A DNA stretch of 20,754 bases from Haplosporangium gracile (taxonomy: Eukaryota; Mortierellomycota; Mortierellomycetes; Mortierellales; Mortierellaceae): NCBI GenBank assembly GCA_015499985.1, contig JAAAUF010000689.1, positions 1,706 through 22,459 of the forward strand, written 5' to 3'. Below are positions 1 to 10,367 of the stretch, in pieces. The notes under the pieces are model-generated. The model did no database searches. It was not told where the DNA came from and saw nothing but the letters and a program-made list of their open reading frames with translations. Position numbers and translations under genes: made by a program. The stretch's first letter is position 1. Every line of letters begins with the position of its first letter.

Positions 1-246
1 CGTCGCCCCACTTCCTCACCGACATTCAGGCACAGTCTACCTTTTTGAAGCACTCACTTTTCTTTCCATTCGTCAGTGCTCGTCATCGCAGTAGCAACCA
101 TAGCAACAAATATAAGTCAACACACAAACACAGCAGCTTACAAACGCCATCATCGTAGGGACCTTACGACAGTCTTTGCCTTCCTATTTTTCGCAGAGGT
201 AACTTTTTATACAATATCAAGCCAAATGGCGTGTGCGCTACAACGT

Positions 247-411
247 TTACTTCTTTTTACTCCAATCAATTGCAGACATGGGATTAATATGTTTACCTTT
301 GTCAAACAGCTCAGCTACGATTTGTCTAGCACTGTCAGATATATCACCATTCTCAGTGACCTACTCCAATTCAGCTAAGTAGTTATTTATCGTATGCTCA
401 AGGGTGAGTGT
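247..411 (-). pseudogene. Possible decayed coding fragment with an in-frame stop
   Basis: Read on the minus strand from 411 down to a TAA at 249-247, one frame gives a protein-like, helix-prone sequence. It includes LEHTINNYLAELE, then a TAG stop, then VTENGDISDSARQIVAELFD, and ends DWSKKK. The single TAG lies between two stretches that look coding, so this may be a relic of a longer gene. Alternatively the TAG (363-361) is the 3' end of an intron and the last 38 codons form a terminal exon. I do not recognise the family, and no start codon or clear upstream exon was found. It lies just beyond the 3' end of the deubiquitinase gene on the same strand. It could also be chance. Confidence 0.3.
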
Positions 412-551
412 TTTTTTTAGCAACGATGGGTTTTCAGGCTGTGCGTTTACTTGTATAAGCCTAAAACATTGCGTCTAAAATCTAGTAAATAAACTGCATT
501 TACATAGTTGCAATGCTGCTAAAAAGAACATACTCAAGATTACGATAGTTG

Positions 552-557
552 TTTATT
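552..557 (-). terminator. Poly(A) signal of the deubiquitinase gene
   Basis: TTTATT on the plus strand reads AATAAA on the minus strand, about 46 nt after the stop codon of the USP gene. The spacing is normal for a cleavage and polyadenylation signal. Confidence 0.55.
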
Positions 558-602
558 GCTATATGCGGGACTGAGTGAAGAGTTAGAGTTGAGTGTACCA
601 AA

Positions 603-3600
603 TCACAGGTTTGAGATAGTCCTGGTGAGAGGCGCGTGCGCCCTACTACTCTGCAGGCCCGTCTTTCTAAAAAACAGCATGTATGGGGTCTCTGTTCGAC
701 TGTTGGCCAGAGTCTGTTGCATTGCTTCAAAACTGGACACCGTAATGCTGGTGTCGTTGTAAAGTAACCAGGCTGACTCTGTCGCGGCCTCTGAGGGCGT
801 GGATGAAGAAGAAGCGCCATTGAAGTTGGTGGTTGTAGAGGGACCGCTGTCCTTGGCATAGGTGTAGTAGTGTCCATGGTTAGCTGATTGTCCTGTGTGG
901 ATGACGACGGCGTAGAGCTCGTACCCTTGAAGGGCATGCCCGTCCTGAACCTTGATCTGGATCGACTCTGTCAATCGGATCTAGAAAGGAGGGCAACAAT
1001 ATATTAGCCAGGCCCCATTCAAAAGTCTGGAGTCAAGAGGGGTCCAAGTTTCTATGAGATAGTCCATATTCTTACTGGAGTGTTGATTTTGATCCGCCGG
1101 GATCTTTGAACATCGAATCGGAAACGATTCAGTGAGACGATGAGGTTTGTAGGAAGCGATGCTAGCATTGTGTACTATGTGCAAAAATAAAGAGAGATAT
1201 AAATTCAAAGTTGGCGGTGTAATAATTTGGTGGCGTTTTGTGTTTGATGTCAAAAACTTACTCTTGTGGCGGCTCGCAGTGCATGGCACTTGTCGCAGTG
1301 GTACATGTTGTTGTTCTGCTCATTGAGCTCCTCGACCGAAGGAAAAACATCAACCACAGATTGCAGATCCAGAGATGAATCTAGCGAGCACATGGATAGA
1401 AGTCAGTCATCAAGTGTGTCAACTTTGTAAGTGGCAATTTCGGTCCCCCATGAGCTTGAAAGTCAACCCGCTGAAAAGCCAAGTGATATGCCTTACCTGT
1501 AGCAGGTAAAGGAATGGCCAGGTCATAGAACCCTTCCTTGTTTGACGAGAATGTCCCGCAGAAACTGCACTTGATCTGATTCACAACTGTGCCATGGAAC
1601 GAAGAAAGCGCCTGCTTCGACGCAGGGTCCTCGTCCTCCATTAAACTAAACAGGATTCTATATTGACAAGAGAAAGGGATCATGTAAACTGATGATTAGC
1701 TGCGACGAGCTTGTCAGAAGTTGCTGAGTGAATGTGAAGCGAACAAGTCAGAATCTTACTTTGTGAACTCGGTGGCATCCTGTTGGTGTCCATCATTGAG
1801 CCAGTCTGGTAGTGCCTTGTATAGTGTTAAAGGCGTGTAGATCGAAAGCCGAGACGTGGCCATTCCTGTAAACGTCTCGCGCAGGCGGGTCGTTAGTGCC
1901 TTGCTTGGTGGGACCCTACAATGAAGGATCTCAAAAGACAGTTAGCAAAGTTTCTAGGTTGCATAGAAGCCATACATGATTAAGTCTCCTTAGAGTCTTA
2001 CAAACATACTTTGCGGTGTCATTCAGGATAGCCTTTGAAAAGTCGCTGGAGCAAAACAGGGCTCTGAGAGCACTGTTCATGAAGCAAGAGTTGCCCAAGT
2101 TAACCAGCCCCACTTTTCCCAACGGCTGAACAAGAGCAGCCTTCCTCCTCAATCCTGCCGAGGTGTCTAGTTACAGTTAGAAGATATATTGTCTCAGTCA
2201 GAGTTTAATATCACACATAGTAGCGTAAAAACAAGGTAACTCTGAAAGACAACCTACTTTGAATGTGGAGTCCCTTTTTCCACGAGTTTTCCTGCATGGT
2301 ACGCAGCGCCTCGGCTCTCGAAACTATGGGCTAAACGTGGGTTATGACTGGGGTTAGCATTACATTCATGCGTATTGAAAACTTGCTGAACACTTCATGT
2401 AGCTGACATTATACACAAGGCGTACCAGATCCAATGCCATCCGTGCTTTCTGAACTTTGGTCCCAATATTGTCGACGTCGCCAAAGTGAATAACCAGAGT
2501 CTGCGCCAGACTGCACACCTCAGCGGCAAACTCACGGTCCTCCTATAAGGTCGACAACAAGAAATTACCAGACAACAATGAATCACATACATCCTTCTTA
2601 ACGAAAGCGTTCAACAACCATAAGAAAGAAGCAAGAAATTTACTGGTGTTTTACGGCACGGAACGACGAGAGGGATCAGCCCTTGAGAGATATTTTTGAA
2701 CAGGACGTCCGAGTGGTGGTATCCGAGAAGGATGAGCCTCAACACAGGTAATGCGTCATTTCTGCGCTCTTTGAATGCGAGCTGCCTTGCGACTACAGTT
2801 TTAGTGAACAGATAATATACGAGATATGTGAGCGACAAGCTGCTACATTGAGAGACAAAGAAAACGAGGAAGCGCCACCAATGTTTGCTCCGTGACTTAC
2901 CCTTGTATGCATTCTTGTCTGCAAGTTCGCGAAGGATCATGAATTCTCCTTGTGACGCGAGACTCTCCATGAGGGACGCGATCCATACGCCTTTGGTTAA
3001 CCAAGTAAGAACATTCAAAGAGTTAGCTACCGGTCATGCAACCAGTCAAAAGTAACGCCTGCCAAGAAGAAGTCTAGCCTCGCAATTCACAATTACCTGT
3101 TCCTGGCATGTCTGTCGTCACAAGCCAGTCAATAAGACGCTGGATTGGAAGTTGAAGCCTCCACAGGGCAGAACGGTCCATGCCCTGGATGAATGGCTCA
3201 ACGTCTAAATTGTGCAGGAGTAAAAATCAACCGCTATTTAGTTAGACCATCAATTACAAGAGAAGCAAATAGTCTCTAGTGAACCGACCAAGGTGTTCCC
3301 AGACTTACATGACGTAAAATTGGCTGGCACGGCTCCCACAAGGCGCCCGATGGCGAGAGGACATTCCGTTTGTGTGTCCGACAGGTAGAAAAGTAGGTGA
3401 GGCAAAGTCAACACAACGTTGTCAGGCCTAGCGTTGGACAATAATATAACCAGTATTAGAAACGATGTCTGAGCTCTCCTATAGAAAGTACAGATCCATG
3501 GACATGTCGCTGGCGTACCTGTCATCCCAGCATTGCCCCAAGAGCAGGGTCGCGTTTTTTGTTGACTGTTGGCTAGCTTCCTGATTTGGTCCTGGAGCGA

Positions 3601-4663
3601 CTGGCGAGCTTGCGATATGGTCCACCAAAAACTAGCATCGACACAAGGTTGTAGTGAGTCATCGAGAGCTTTATTAAATGTGCATGAATAATTACTAGAC
3701 TGCCGCGTAGAATCAATGTTTACCTGTATGTAGTTGCTCACTACCAAGGGCCGGCTTGCAGGAAGAGTGATAAACATGACAATGAAGACACCCTGCAGCA
3801 CACAGAGGTAAGTCATGTTAATTGTTAGCAACAATAATCTACCCCAATCGTTATTGTTCACAGGCAGACGGAGAGCCACTGAAGGGCTGAATGCTCACCT
3901 GGGGAGTGTAGTCTAAGGGCGGTTGGGCGCCGATACATTTCTTTTCTGCAAAAGTGCTCAGAACCGTCATGTCCTGCTCCAGTTCCAGTTTATCATCCTC
4001 TGTCAGCGCAGTTGCTATCGAACATTTTTAGATCACTTAATCGTCAGTCGAATTCATATTTTCCCTCCATATGCTTGCGTATGAAGGGAATACGTAAGTA
4101 AGGAAGAGGTCTAGATTACCTTCTTTCCGACGGGCGATCTGAACCATGAACATGATATTCCTAGCATAGTCCATGTTCTATGACACCAGGGAGAGATACA
4201 ATGTGTCATTGAGGGTGGGTCCCTGTATCATTTGTCTCCTACTCTTTCTTCCGCATGTCTGGCATTGAACTAAAAGCGCAAACGTACGGTGACTGTGCTG
4301 GAGACTTTGTTGCGGAACCAGTCCGTGTGCAAGACAGCCCAGAAGAGGTCACGGTGAGCATTGCTGACAGCCTCGAGGATCCTGTCTCCTGTCCAGTCGT
4401 CAAGAAGAGTCCTATTCTATGTACCATATAATCTTGGTGAGTCAATTGGAATGGGTATCAATGTCTATCATTCAGCAACAGCAGCAATTGCAAGGTATAA
4501 GTACCAAAGCGGTCTTCAACTCAAGACCGAGGTCGAGGAGGAGAGAGGCGTCGGGCCTTGAGAGGGTTGAGACACCTCTAGTGAGAAGGGTGTTGATGGC
4601 TCTTTTCTTGTCGTTGTCTATCAGGTGTGATGCAACGAGCACATTCCTGATGACCGTCTCCAT
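603..4663 (-). CDS. USP-family ubiquitin carboxyl-terminal hydrolase, USP35/USP38-like
   Basis: Predicted cysteine protease that removes ubiquitin from proteins. Hand-built exons (minus): 4663-4505, 4416-4288, 4177-4120, 4014-3899, 3792-3724, 3631-3519, 3478-3309, 3204-3097, 3026-2901, 2792-2644, 2542-2426, 2330-2258, 2154-2010, 1915-1760, 1657-1497, 1380-1262, 1174-1076, 980-603; 814 aa, all phases close. The Cys box GLVNLGNSCFMNS puts the nucleophile near C486. GHQQDATEF lies near 553-561. CSFC (593-596) and CDKC (645-648) form the zinc-binding pairs. LPTNLIVSLNRFRFD follows. The His box SANHGHYYTY gives H726, and WLLYND gives N764 or D765. Residues 1-460 are helical, with no recognised domain. 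An N-terminal helical region followed by a USP domain, and its local resemblance around 310-420, point to USP35/USP38, though it is shorter than human USP38. The USP call is firm; the subfamily is inference. The start is the first ATG, in context GCAATGG, facing RAD17. Confidence 0.85.
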
Positions 4664-4951
4664 TGCGAGTGTTGTTTCTTATTGTTCTGAATGCGCGTGA
4701 GTAGTGGAAAAGGCGAGAGAAAGTGTGTGTGTGCGAAAGAAGGAACAAAAGTGAGCCGAACCAATTGGCCGGCGAGTGGCTTTTTAGGCTGGAAAGGAGC
4801 GAACAAAAAAAGGTGTAAAAAAACGCGTCGTTTGATCGCTCTTTCTTTACTTTCGCAACTACTCTCCTTGCACACTCGTTCAACAGGACTTGTTCATTCA
4901 CCTACACAAGCACAACAGTAACATCAAAAGAGAACACATTTCGCTTTGTCA
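4664..4951. promoter_or_regulatory. Divergent promoter between the USP gene and RAD17
   Basis: A 288-bp gap separates the two start codons, so both genes are probably driven from here. It holds a short GT repeat (GTGTGTGTGTG near 4725), an A-rich stretch (about 4803-4823) and an ACGCGT box. No clear TATA box is seen for either direction. Short frames here on both strands show no protein motifs. Confidence 0.6.
4823..4828. promoter_or_regulatory. MCB-type box ACGCGT
   Basis: The palindrome ACGCGT sits about 125 bp ahead of the RAD17 start, next to an A run. In ascomycete yeasts this MluI cell-cycle box binds MBF-type (Mbp1/Res) factors and marks G1/S genes for DNA replication and repair. That fits a checkpoint gene. 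One six-base match may be chance. Confidence 0.4.
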
Positions 4952-7900
4952 ATGCCGCCAAAGCGAACGACAGTAAATAACTCCTCAGCGCAACAAAACT
5001 ATCATTCCATTTTTACGAAAAAGAAAGCAAGAAACATAACTGTGTTTTCAATGCATCATTTCCTTTCATGTCCTCTAGAAAAAGTCGACAGCGGCGCCGG
5101 TGGCACGGAGGGCACCAACGCGGGAAGCAAAGACTCGGTCAGCTGCCACCACAGCCTCGCTATACAAGGACTCGGACGCCTACATGGAGGAGGATTTTTT
5201 GTCGGATATATCAGACCCCGCCAGTGAGATTGAGAGTGACACCTTGGATGGAGTAGTCGACAGCGAAGAGGAGACATTTACCAGGCCGCGCGGAGGACGA
5301 GCAAAGAAGGCACCAACCAACGGAGGCAGCAACAGCAGCAAGCGGGGCGCTGCTGCTACAGCGGGAACCAAAAAGACAAAACCTCCAAAGAACCGCGGTT
5401 CGCCAGCGGAATCAACAACTGCTACATCTACATCAACAACAGGATCAAAACGAAAGGCGAGCGAACTCAAGTTCTCACCTCCTCTGGGAATGAATCCTTC
5501 GTCATCGCAATCTTCGCCCTCGGTACGATCCTCGTCAAACACGCCAATCCTCAGCCCACTTGCAGGAGGTAATAACAGGAAATAAGTATGGTTGTCATTA
5601 TCAGCGATATGTCAAATCATTTCCAATTCGTCACTAAACAGGAATTAATATCTTTGTCATAGGTTCGGAATCAGCGGAGGACCAATGGGCTGACAAGTAT
5701 GCACCAAGGAACATTCAGGAGGTGGTCATTCACAAAAACAAGATTAACGATGTCCGCGAATGGCTTCGGATATACACAGTACGTACCGCATTTTAGAAAC
5801 CGATATGTGTCCCAGATCTATATGATTCGCCTAACACTTACCGTCACTCGATCATAGAACCCACATGATACTCGGCGGGATACCTCGGGGGGCGCTATAC
5901 TCGTTTTGACCGGACCTGCAGGATCAGGAAAGACAGCAGTACTGCGTAATCTCGCCCAGGAGATGGGACTTCACATTGTCGAATGGATCAACTCTATCAA
6001 CGCAAACAACATCATCCAGCGACCAGTCATGCCGGGCCAGGAAAAGGAAGCTTGGCGACTAGCCAGTCTTGATGAAGGTACTAAAATCAGCGATATCTTC
6101 TGTTACTTGCAGGTGCAGCTTCACTCACTGCGGAGCAAATTACTAAAAGTCAATTATCTAAACATTTCACCATAGAGTACGCCCCTGTGATGCGATCGTT
6201 TCAGGAGTTCTTTTCAAGGGCACACCGTTTCAGCCCTTTGCAGCTCTCCAGTGGCAAACCTCAGCAAACGCAGACCCAGAACGCCATAGGAGACCACAAC
6301 TCTAGCTCACCAACATCAGCGTCATCAGCAGGATGGATGCAAACACCTCGAACCGGATCGGGAAAGAAAAACATTATCCTTATCGAGGATCTTCCGCCGG
6401 TATCTGCTTTATCTTCACGAAAGATCTTTCAGGACACCATCCACAATTTTGCCAACTCAAGGACCGGCTCTTCGTCTGTTTTGGTCATTATTGTGAGCGA
6501 CGTCTTTTCCAAACAGAGCACCGAACTCCAGTTTTCAAACACTAGAGAGTCCAGCGATCCAGCGTTGACCATGCGGACATTACTTCCTCCTTTAGTTTTG
6601 GGTAAACTCGATTCGGGAGCAAAAAACGATAATGCCAGGATCCGGCAAATCAAGTAAGATGCAGTAGCACGTCTTCTTGGGCGGATTGTTGATGAATCGT
6701 AGACTTTCGCCGCAAATATCAAGTACTTATCGCGTTTGTTTTTGTTTTTGTTGTATTGTACCACTAGGTTCAACCCGATTGCACCGACATTTGTGAAGAA
6801 GGCTCTGAAGAACTTGATGGGACAAGAGTTCAGAGGCAGGTCAACCTACGCACCCGATCCGTCCGAGATTGAACAGCTGATCGAGACACATGAAGGCGAT
6901 ATTAGGGCGATTATAAATGCCCTTCAGTTTATGTGTTATTTGCCCAGCAAGCGCCGCCAGCAATTTCGGAAGGCTGCAAGACAACTGGAGGAAGACATGG
7001 AAGGACTAAGCGCCCTTGAGTGGTAACGAACAATTTTCTTCACTTTACTGCTTGAACATGTGTTAGGGCTACTAACTTAGGCATAAACTTTGATGTCACT
7101 TTTCAGGTCTTTGCAAGGACAGGATTCTTCACTTGGGATATTTCACGCTGTCGCCAAAGTTATGTACAATAAGCGTATGTATAACTGTGTTTATCAGGAA
7201 CTTACATGCTACAGGAACACTAATTGGCAGGACATTTACTAGATAACTCTGCTCGCTTACGACAACCATCATAGGCGATTGGAGCGGACCACAGGAAGAG
7301 TTTGACTGCGGCATTGTCAAAGTGCCATCCAACGCTTGGCACAAAAGGCGCCCCCCCTTGTTGTTCAATCCCGAAAAGGTATCACTTGTTTTTTATCATT
7401 ATATTTCCATAATTTAATCTATGCTCAGTTTGAGTTGTACCTGACATTTTTGAGGTCATTTCATTGCGATTTTAGGACCTGATTGAGAAGCTACCAGTAG
7501 AGCCGGATTTGTACACACTCATGCTGCACCAGAACTATACGAAGCACATGAATTCGATCGAAGAGTGTGCAACTGCCATGGAGTATCTCTGTGTTGCGGA
7601 CCAATTTCAATCTCACCCATCTTTTGGAAACGCGGGATACACGCAGACGATACAGATGCAGCCCTACATGACATCTGTCGCCGTCCGGGGTATGCTCTTT
7701 GCGCCCACCTCAGCAGGACCAGCGTCGGCAAATTCGTTTGGTGGGCCCAAGAAACACTTTTGGCCAGAACTCTTTGCTGTCAACAGGACTGCTCGGGCCA
7801 ACGACGAGATGTTTTCAGAAGTTGCTCATGATCTTGTGGGCAGGGAAGCCCATGGACTCGCAACTGGATCTGTCACTGGACCGGGTGAGTAAACTGAACT

Positions 7901-8419
7901 TTACACAAGATGGGATGATCAAGTTGTTGAGTTGATGACGACGATTTGTGCCTTGGGATAGCTTATTGATATACCGCAATTCTCTTTTTCCAATATGCAA
8001 TAGGGTTCATTCCGAAGGCTGTGATTCGCCAAGAGTTGGTACCGATGCTGCACAAGTGTTTGCTCATGGACCCGTATAGGCCGATCTTTCAACAACTGCT
8101 GCGAGGCAGCTCCAAGGCCTTTGTTCGTCACGGTGCGGGCGCTTATGGCACAAAAGCCGGGATTGTCAAGAAGGAGTTTGGTGAAGGTGATGAAGGTTTT
8201 ATTGAGGAATTGGACGCTGGCGCTGATAGTACATCGACTTCATCTGGAGTTGCGGACGAGATCGGAGGTAGCCAAGGCTCTGGAGCGAGATCTGGATCTG
8301 GGTTCGATACTAGATATGGCAAGGGCAAAGTGACTGGCCAGCAACAGCGGCAGGAGCAGCGGACTCCGGTTGACCTGTCGATCGTCGATGACGATCCCAT
8401 CGAGGACTTTTCAGACTGA
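4952..8419 (+). CDS. RAD17: RAD17, checkpoint clamp loader large subunit
   Basis: AAA+ subunit that with the small RFC subunits loads the 9-1-1 clamp onto damaged DNA in the nucleus and so supports ATR signalling. Exons: 4952-4972, 5079-5568, 5663-5778, 5858-6077, 6176-6653, 6768-7022, 7107-7174, 7275-7378, 7476-7884, 8004-8419; 858 aa. The tiny first exon encodes MPPKRTT and joins in phase to KKSTAAPVARRA; an in-frame TAG just before 5079 rules out a longer second exon. WADKYAPRNIQEVVIHK precedes Walker A GPAGSGKT (228-235). Walker B is the Rad17-style IILIEDLPP (349-357). Then come FNPIAPTFVKK, SLGIFHAVAKVMYNKR and PDLYTLMLHQNY, all typical of the family. A Ser/Gln-rich insert (about 302-346) separates the Walker motifs. 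The tail is acidic, ends in DDDPIEDFSD and holds an SQ site at S810. It is longer than human RAD17 (about 680 aa) because of a basic, Ser-rich N-terminus and the C-terminal tail. Confidence 0.93.
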
Positions 8420-8533
8420 GTGAAGACAGGGCATCGCCACTCCCGACAACTGTAACGAATACAAACGATTATACTTGGCGACTACATACATCTACCACAA
8501 CACCAATTAGCGCAACAGCGTGTTCCTTCAACA

Positions 8534-8893
8534 CTAGTAACCATACTTGGTCCACAGCCCCCTCACTCTTTGTAGCATAGTTTCTTTTTCTTTCTTCGCT
8601 GTATAATATTCTTGACTTTTTTGATTAAAACAATAACGTTTGGACCATAACTCATTGGCTCCGCTGCAAATTGCATGGTCTAGAAGATGCCAGAAAGCAA
8701 CTGCGGCTAACTGGCAAATGAGAGGGACCATTGCCACCACCCTAGCCCATAATAGATTGCTCTGGTTACTCCACAAGAAGGATTTTTCCATTTCTTTATC
8801 TCTCCGAGGGACAAGAGACAGGTTGGTTGGAAGGACGCCCTTTGGATCCAATGGAGAATCCAGGTCTGACCGCAGCACTCTCTTAGTCGTCAT
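8534..8893 (-). CDS. Unrecognised 119-aa protein with one predicted membrane segment
   Basis: A single-exon frame starting MTTKRVLRSDLDSPLDPKG and ending in WTKYGY. The start was chosen at 8893 because it lies in CAAAAAATGAC, with A at -3. The frame stays open upstream to an ATG at 9037, but that part overlaps the MBF1 TATA region and does not look coding. Residues 47-71 (NLLWARVVAMVPLICQLAAV and onward) form a likely membrane helix. A lysine/glutamate-rich segment follows (about 91-112). Cysteines are at about 60, 76 and 88. It is divergent from MBF1 (268 bp between starts) and convergent with RAD17 (114 bp between stops). I do not recognise a family. A small mitochondrial or ER membrane protein is possible, but that is a guess. 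Codon use is mixed and gives no clear sign against coding. Confidence 0.5.
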   Translation of the reverse strand: MTTKRVLRSDLDSPLDPKGVLPTNLSLVPRRDKEMEKSFLWSNQSNLLWARVVAMVPLICQLAAVAFWHLLDHAICSGANELWSKRYCFNQKSQEYYTAKKEKETMLQRVRGLWTKYGY

Positions 8894-9160
8894 TTTTTGA
8901 GGGATAAATTTCCAAATTGAACAGTTTATTTGATCTCCGCACGGATGATGCGTAATCAACCTAAGGGCTTCATTTGACTTGAACATAGTTATAAAAGGAG
9001 CTACTTCTCCCGCTTCTGTTTTTGTTTCTTTCATCACTCAACAACAACACTCATCACCAACACACAACACTCTCTGTTTTCTCGACCTCTTTATATCGAG
9101 AAAATATTTCCCTCTCCACACAACCAACACACCTTTACAACAAAACAACACATATCAACC
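8894..9160. promoter_or_regulatory. Divergent promoter between the 119-aa ORF and MBF1
   Basis: 267 bp between the two start codons. On the MBF1 side it has a TATA box (8990-8997), then a CT-rich stretch (about 9001-9035) and an ACA/CAA-rich leader from about 9040 to the ATG. This order is usual for a strongly expressed fungal gene. The leader from about 9035 onward has no ATG before 9161. Confidence 0.6.
8990..8997 (+). promoter_or_regulatory. TATA box of MBF1
   Basis: TATAAAAG lies 164 bp ahead of the MBF1 ATG and just before a CT-rich tract. Transcription probably begins near 9025-9050, around TTTCATCACTCAACAAC. Confidence 0.6.
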
Positions 9161-9712
9161 ATGTCTGGAAACGTTGGCTGGGACGATGAGATTGTCCTCC
9201 GCAAGAAGCCCGATTTCGCCAAGGTGACTCGTTCGGCCTCCGACATCAATGCCGCCCGTCGTGCGGGTGCCGTTGTAGCGACCGAACGTAAGGTCGTCTC
9301 GAATGCCGGACATGTCGGCGAAGATTTCCGCAGGATCGCCAAGTTGGCAGAATCGGACGAGATTGTTGCACCCAAGGCTGTCTCGATGGATGTCGGTAAG
9401 GCGATTGCCAAGGCTCGTATTGAGTTGAAGTTGAACCAGAAGGAACTTGGTGTCAAGGTTAACGAGAAGCAGACTATCGTAAGTACTTACTAGTGGCTAT
9501 GGATAAGAGAGGATGATGCAGTGTTCGTTTTTATTTTTCTTTGCATTGGTTCTAACGGTTTTTATGTTTGTCTCAATGAATAATAGATTAACGACTATGA
9601 GGCAGGAAGGGCCGTGCCAAACCAGCAGATCCTTGGAAAGCTCGAGCGCGTACTAGGCGTCAAGCTTCGTGGCAAAGACATTGGATCCCCCCTGACCTTT
9701 GGCAAGAAGTAA
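9161..9712 (+). CDS. MBF1: Multiprotein-bridging factor 1 (transcription coactivator)
   Basis: Conserved coactivator that links bZIP-type activators such as Gcn4 to TBP, and also acts on ribosomes to limit frameshifting in yeast. Exons: 9161-9478 and 9587-9712; 147 aa, the usual family length. The N-terminal MBF1 domain begins [16 protein letters not shown] and runs to about residue 70. The Cro/C1-type helix-turn-helix domain spans about 82-135, with [15 protein letters not shown], then [20 protein letters not shown] and [12 protein letters not shown]. The intron (GTAAGT...TAATAG, 108 bp) splits the helix-turn-helix after KQTI. The start fits the family and lies in CAACCATGTC after an ATG-free leader. 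Nothing is missing. A strong TATA box suggests high expression. Confidence 0.97.
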
Positions 9713-10367
9713 AACCCGCACAGTTTCAGGACAGGAGCTGATTACTCCCTCCCCTTCAAACACCTTTTGCACAACCAAGACCATTAACGAACACATACCT
9801 CAAGGAGCATGACCACCTTTTTAGTTTGCATGTTTTTCAATTCTTTGTAGCAATACCTTTGTATGTTTTTCTCTCATTTCTTCTTTATTTTGTTTACGCT
9901 TCCAGCAAACACAACCCACTTGACATCTGCCCGTCCCTTTATCGGATTAGACAAGAAATAAGCACTGTCTTTTTTTGGACCAGCTGCGCCCGTTCACTGT
10001 GTCACTTTTTTCTTTTTCGTTCCTGCCGCAGAATAATTCGCCTGTACAATATTCCCTCTCCTTCCTTCCTACTTTGTTTTTCAAAATAAAAAAAGAATCT
10101 TTTGCGCTATGGAAGCATAAAAACGAAATACTCTCATTTATCCTGCGAAACGTATAACCGATTAGCAATATGACGTTCATCCGCCTCCTGAAAGAAAAAA
10201 AAAAACAAGATTCTTATTTTTCACGTCCATCCTCCTTCTCTCATCGTGCGCCTCTGTTTTTTGTAGTATCCCCTCCCCGTCCTCTGTACCCAATCATATC
10301 CTTAAGTGCCCACTTGACTTTCAGATCCGTCAATTTGATTCGCCTCTTTCCTTTCTTCTTTTATGCC
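9713..10367 (+). other. MBF1 3' region, T-rich
   Basis: T-rich sequence without a credible gene; the open frames here are low-complexity products of Phe/Ser codons. The first plus-strand AATAAA is at 10085-10090, about 373 nt after the MBF1 stop, so the 3' UTR is either long or uses another signal. A CT-rich stretch at about 10210-10360 resembles promoter or UTR sequence. Confidence 0.5.
10085..10090 (+). terminator. Candidate poly(A) signal downstream of MBF1
   Basis: AATAAA followed by an A-rich run. It is the first exact match after the MBF1 stop on the plus strand. The long distance makes it uncertain. Confidence 0.35.

Larger units (their letters stand above)
1..602. other. Intergenic left end
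   Basis: No convincing intact gene is seen. The plus-strand frame at 76-378 has no recognisable motif. An AATAAA at 488-493 on the plus strand could be a poly(A) signal for a plus-strand transcript, but no matching coding end was found. The minus strand carries a possible decayed coding fragment (247-411) and the 3' UTR of the deubiquitinase gene (602 downwards). Confidence 0.5.

Noticed and set aside
9947..10180. Paired plus and minus frames in the MBF1 3' region
   Set aside because: T-rich and A-rich composition on the two strands gives Phe- and Lys-rich chance frames with no conserved features.
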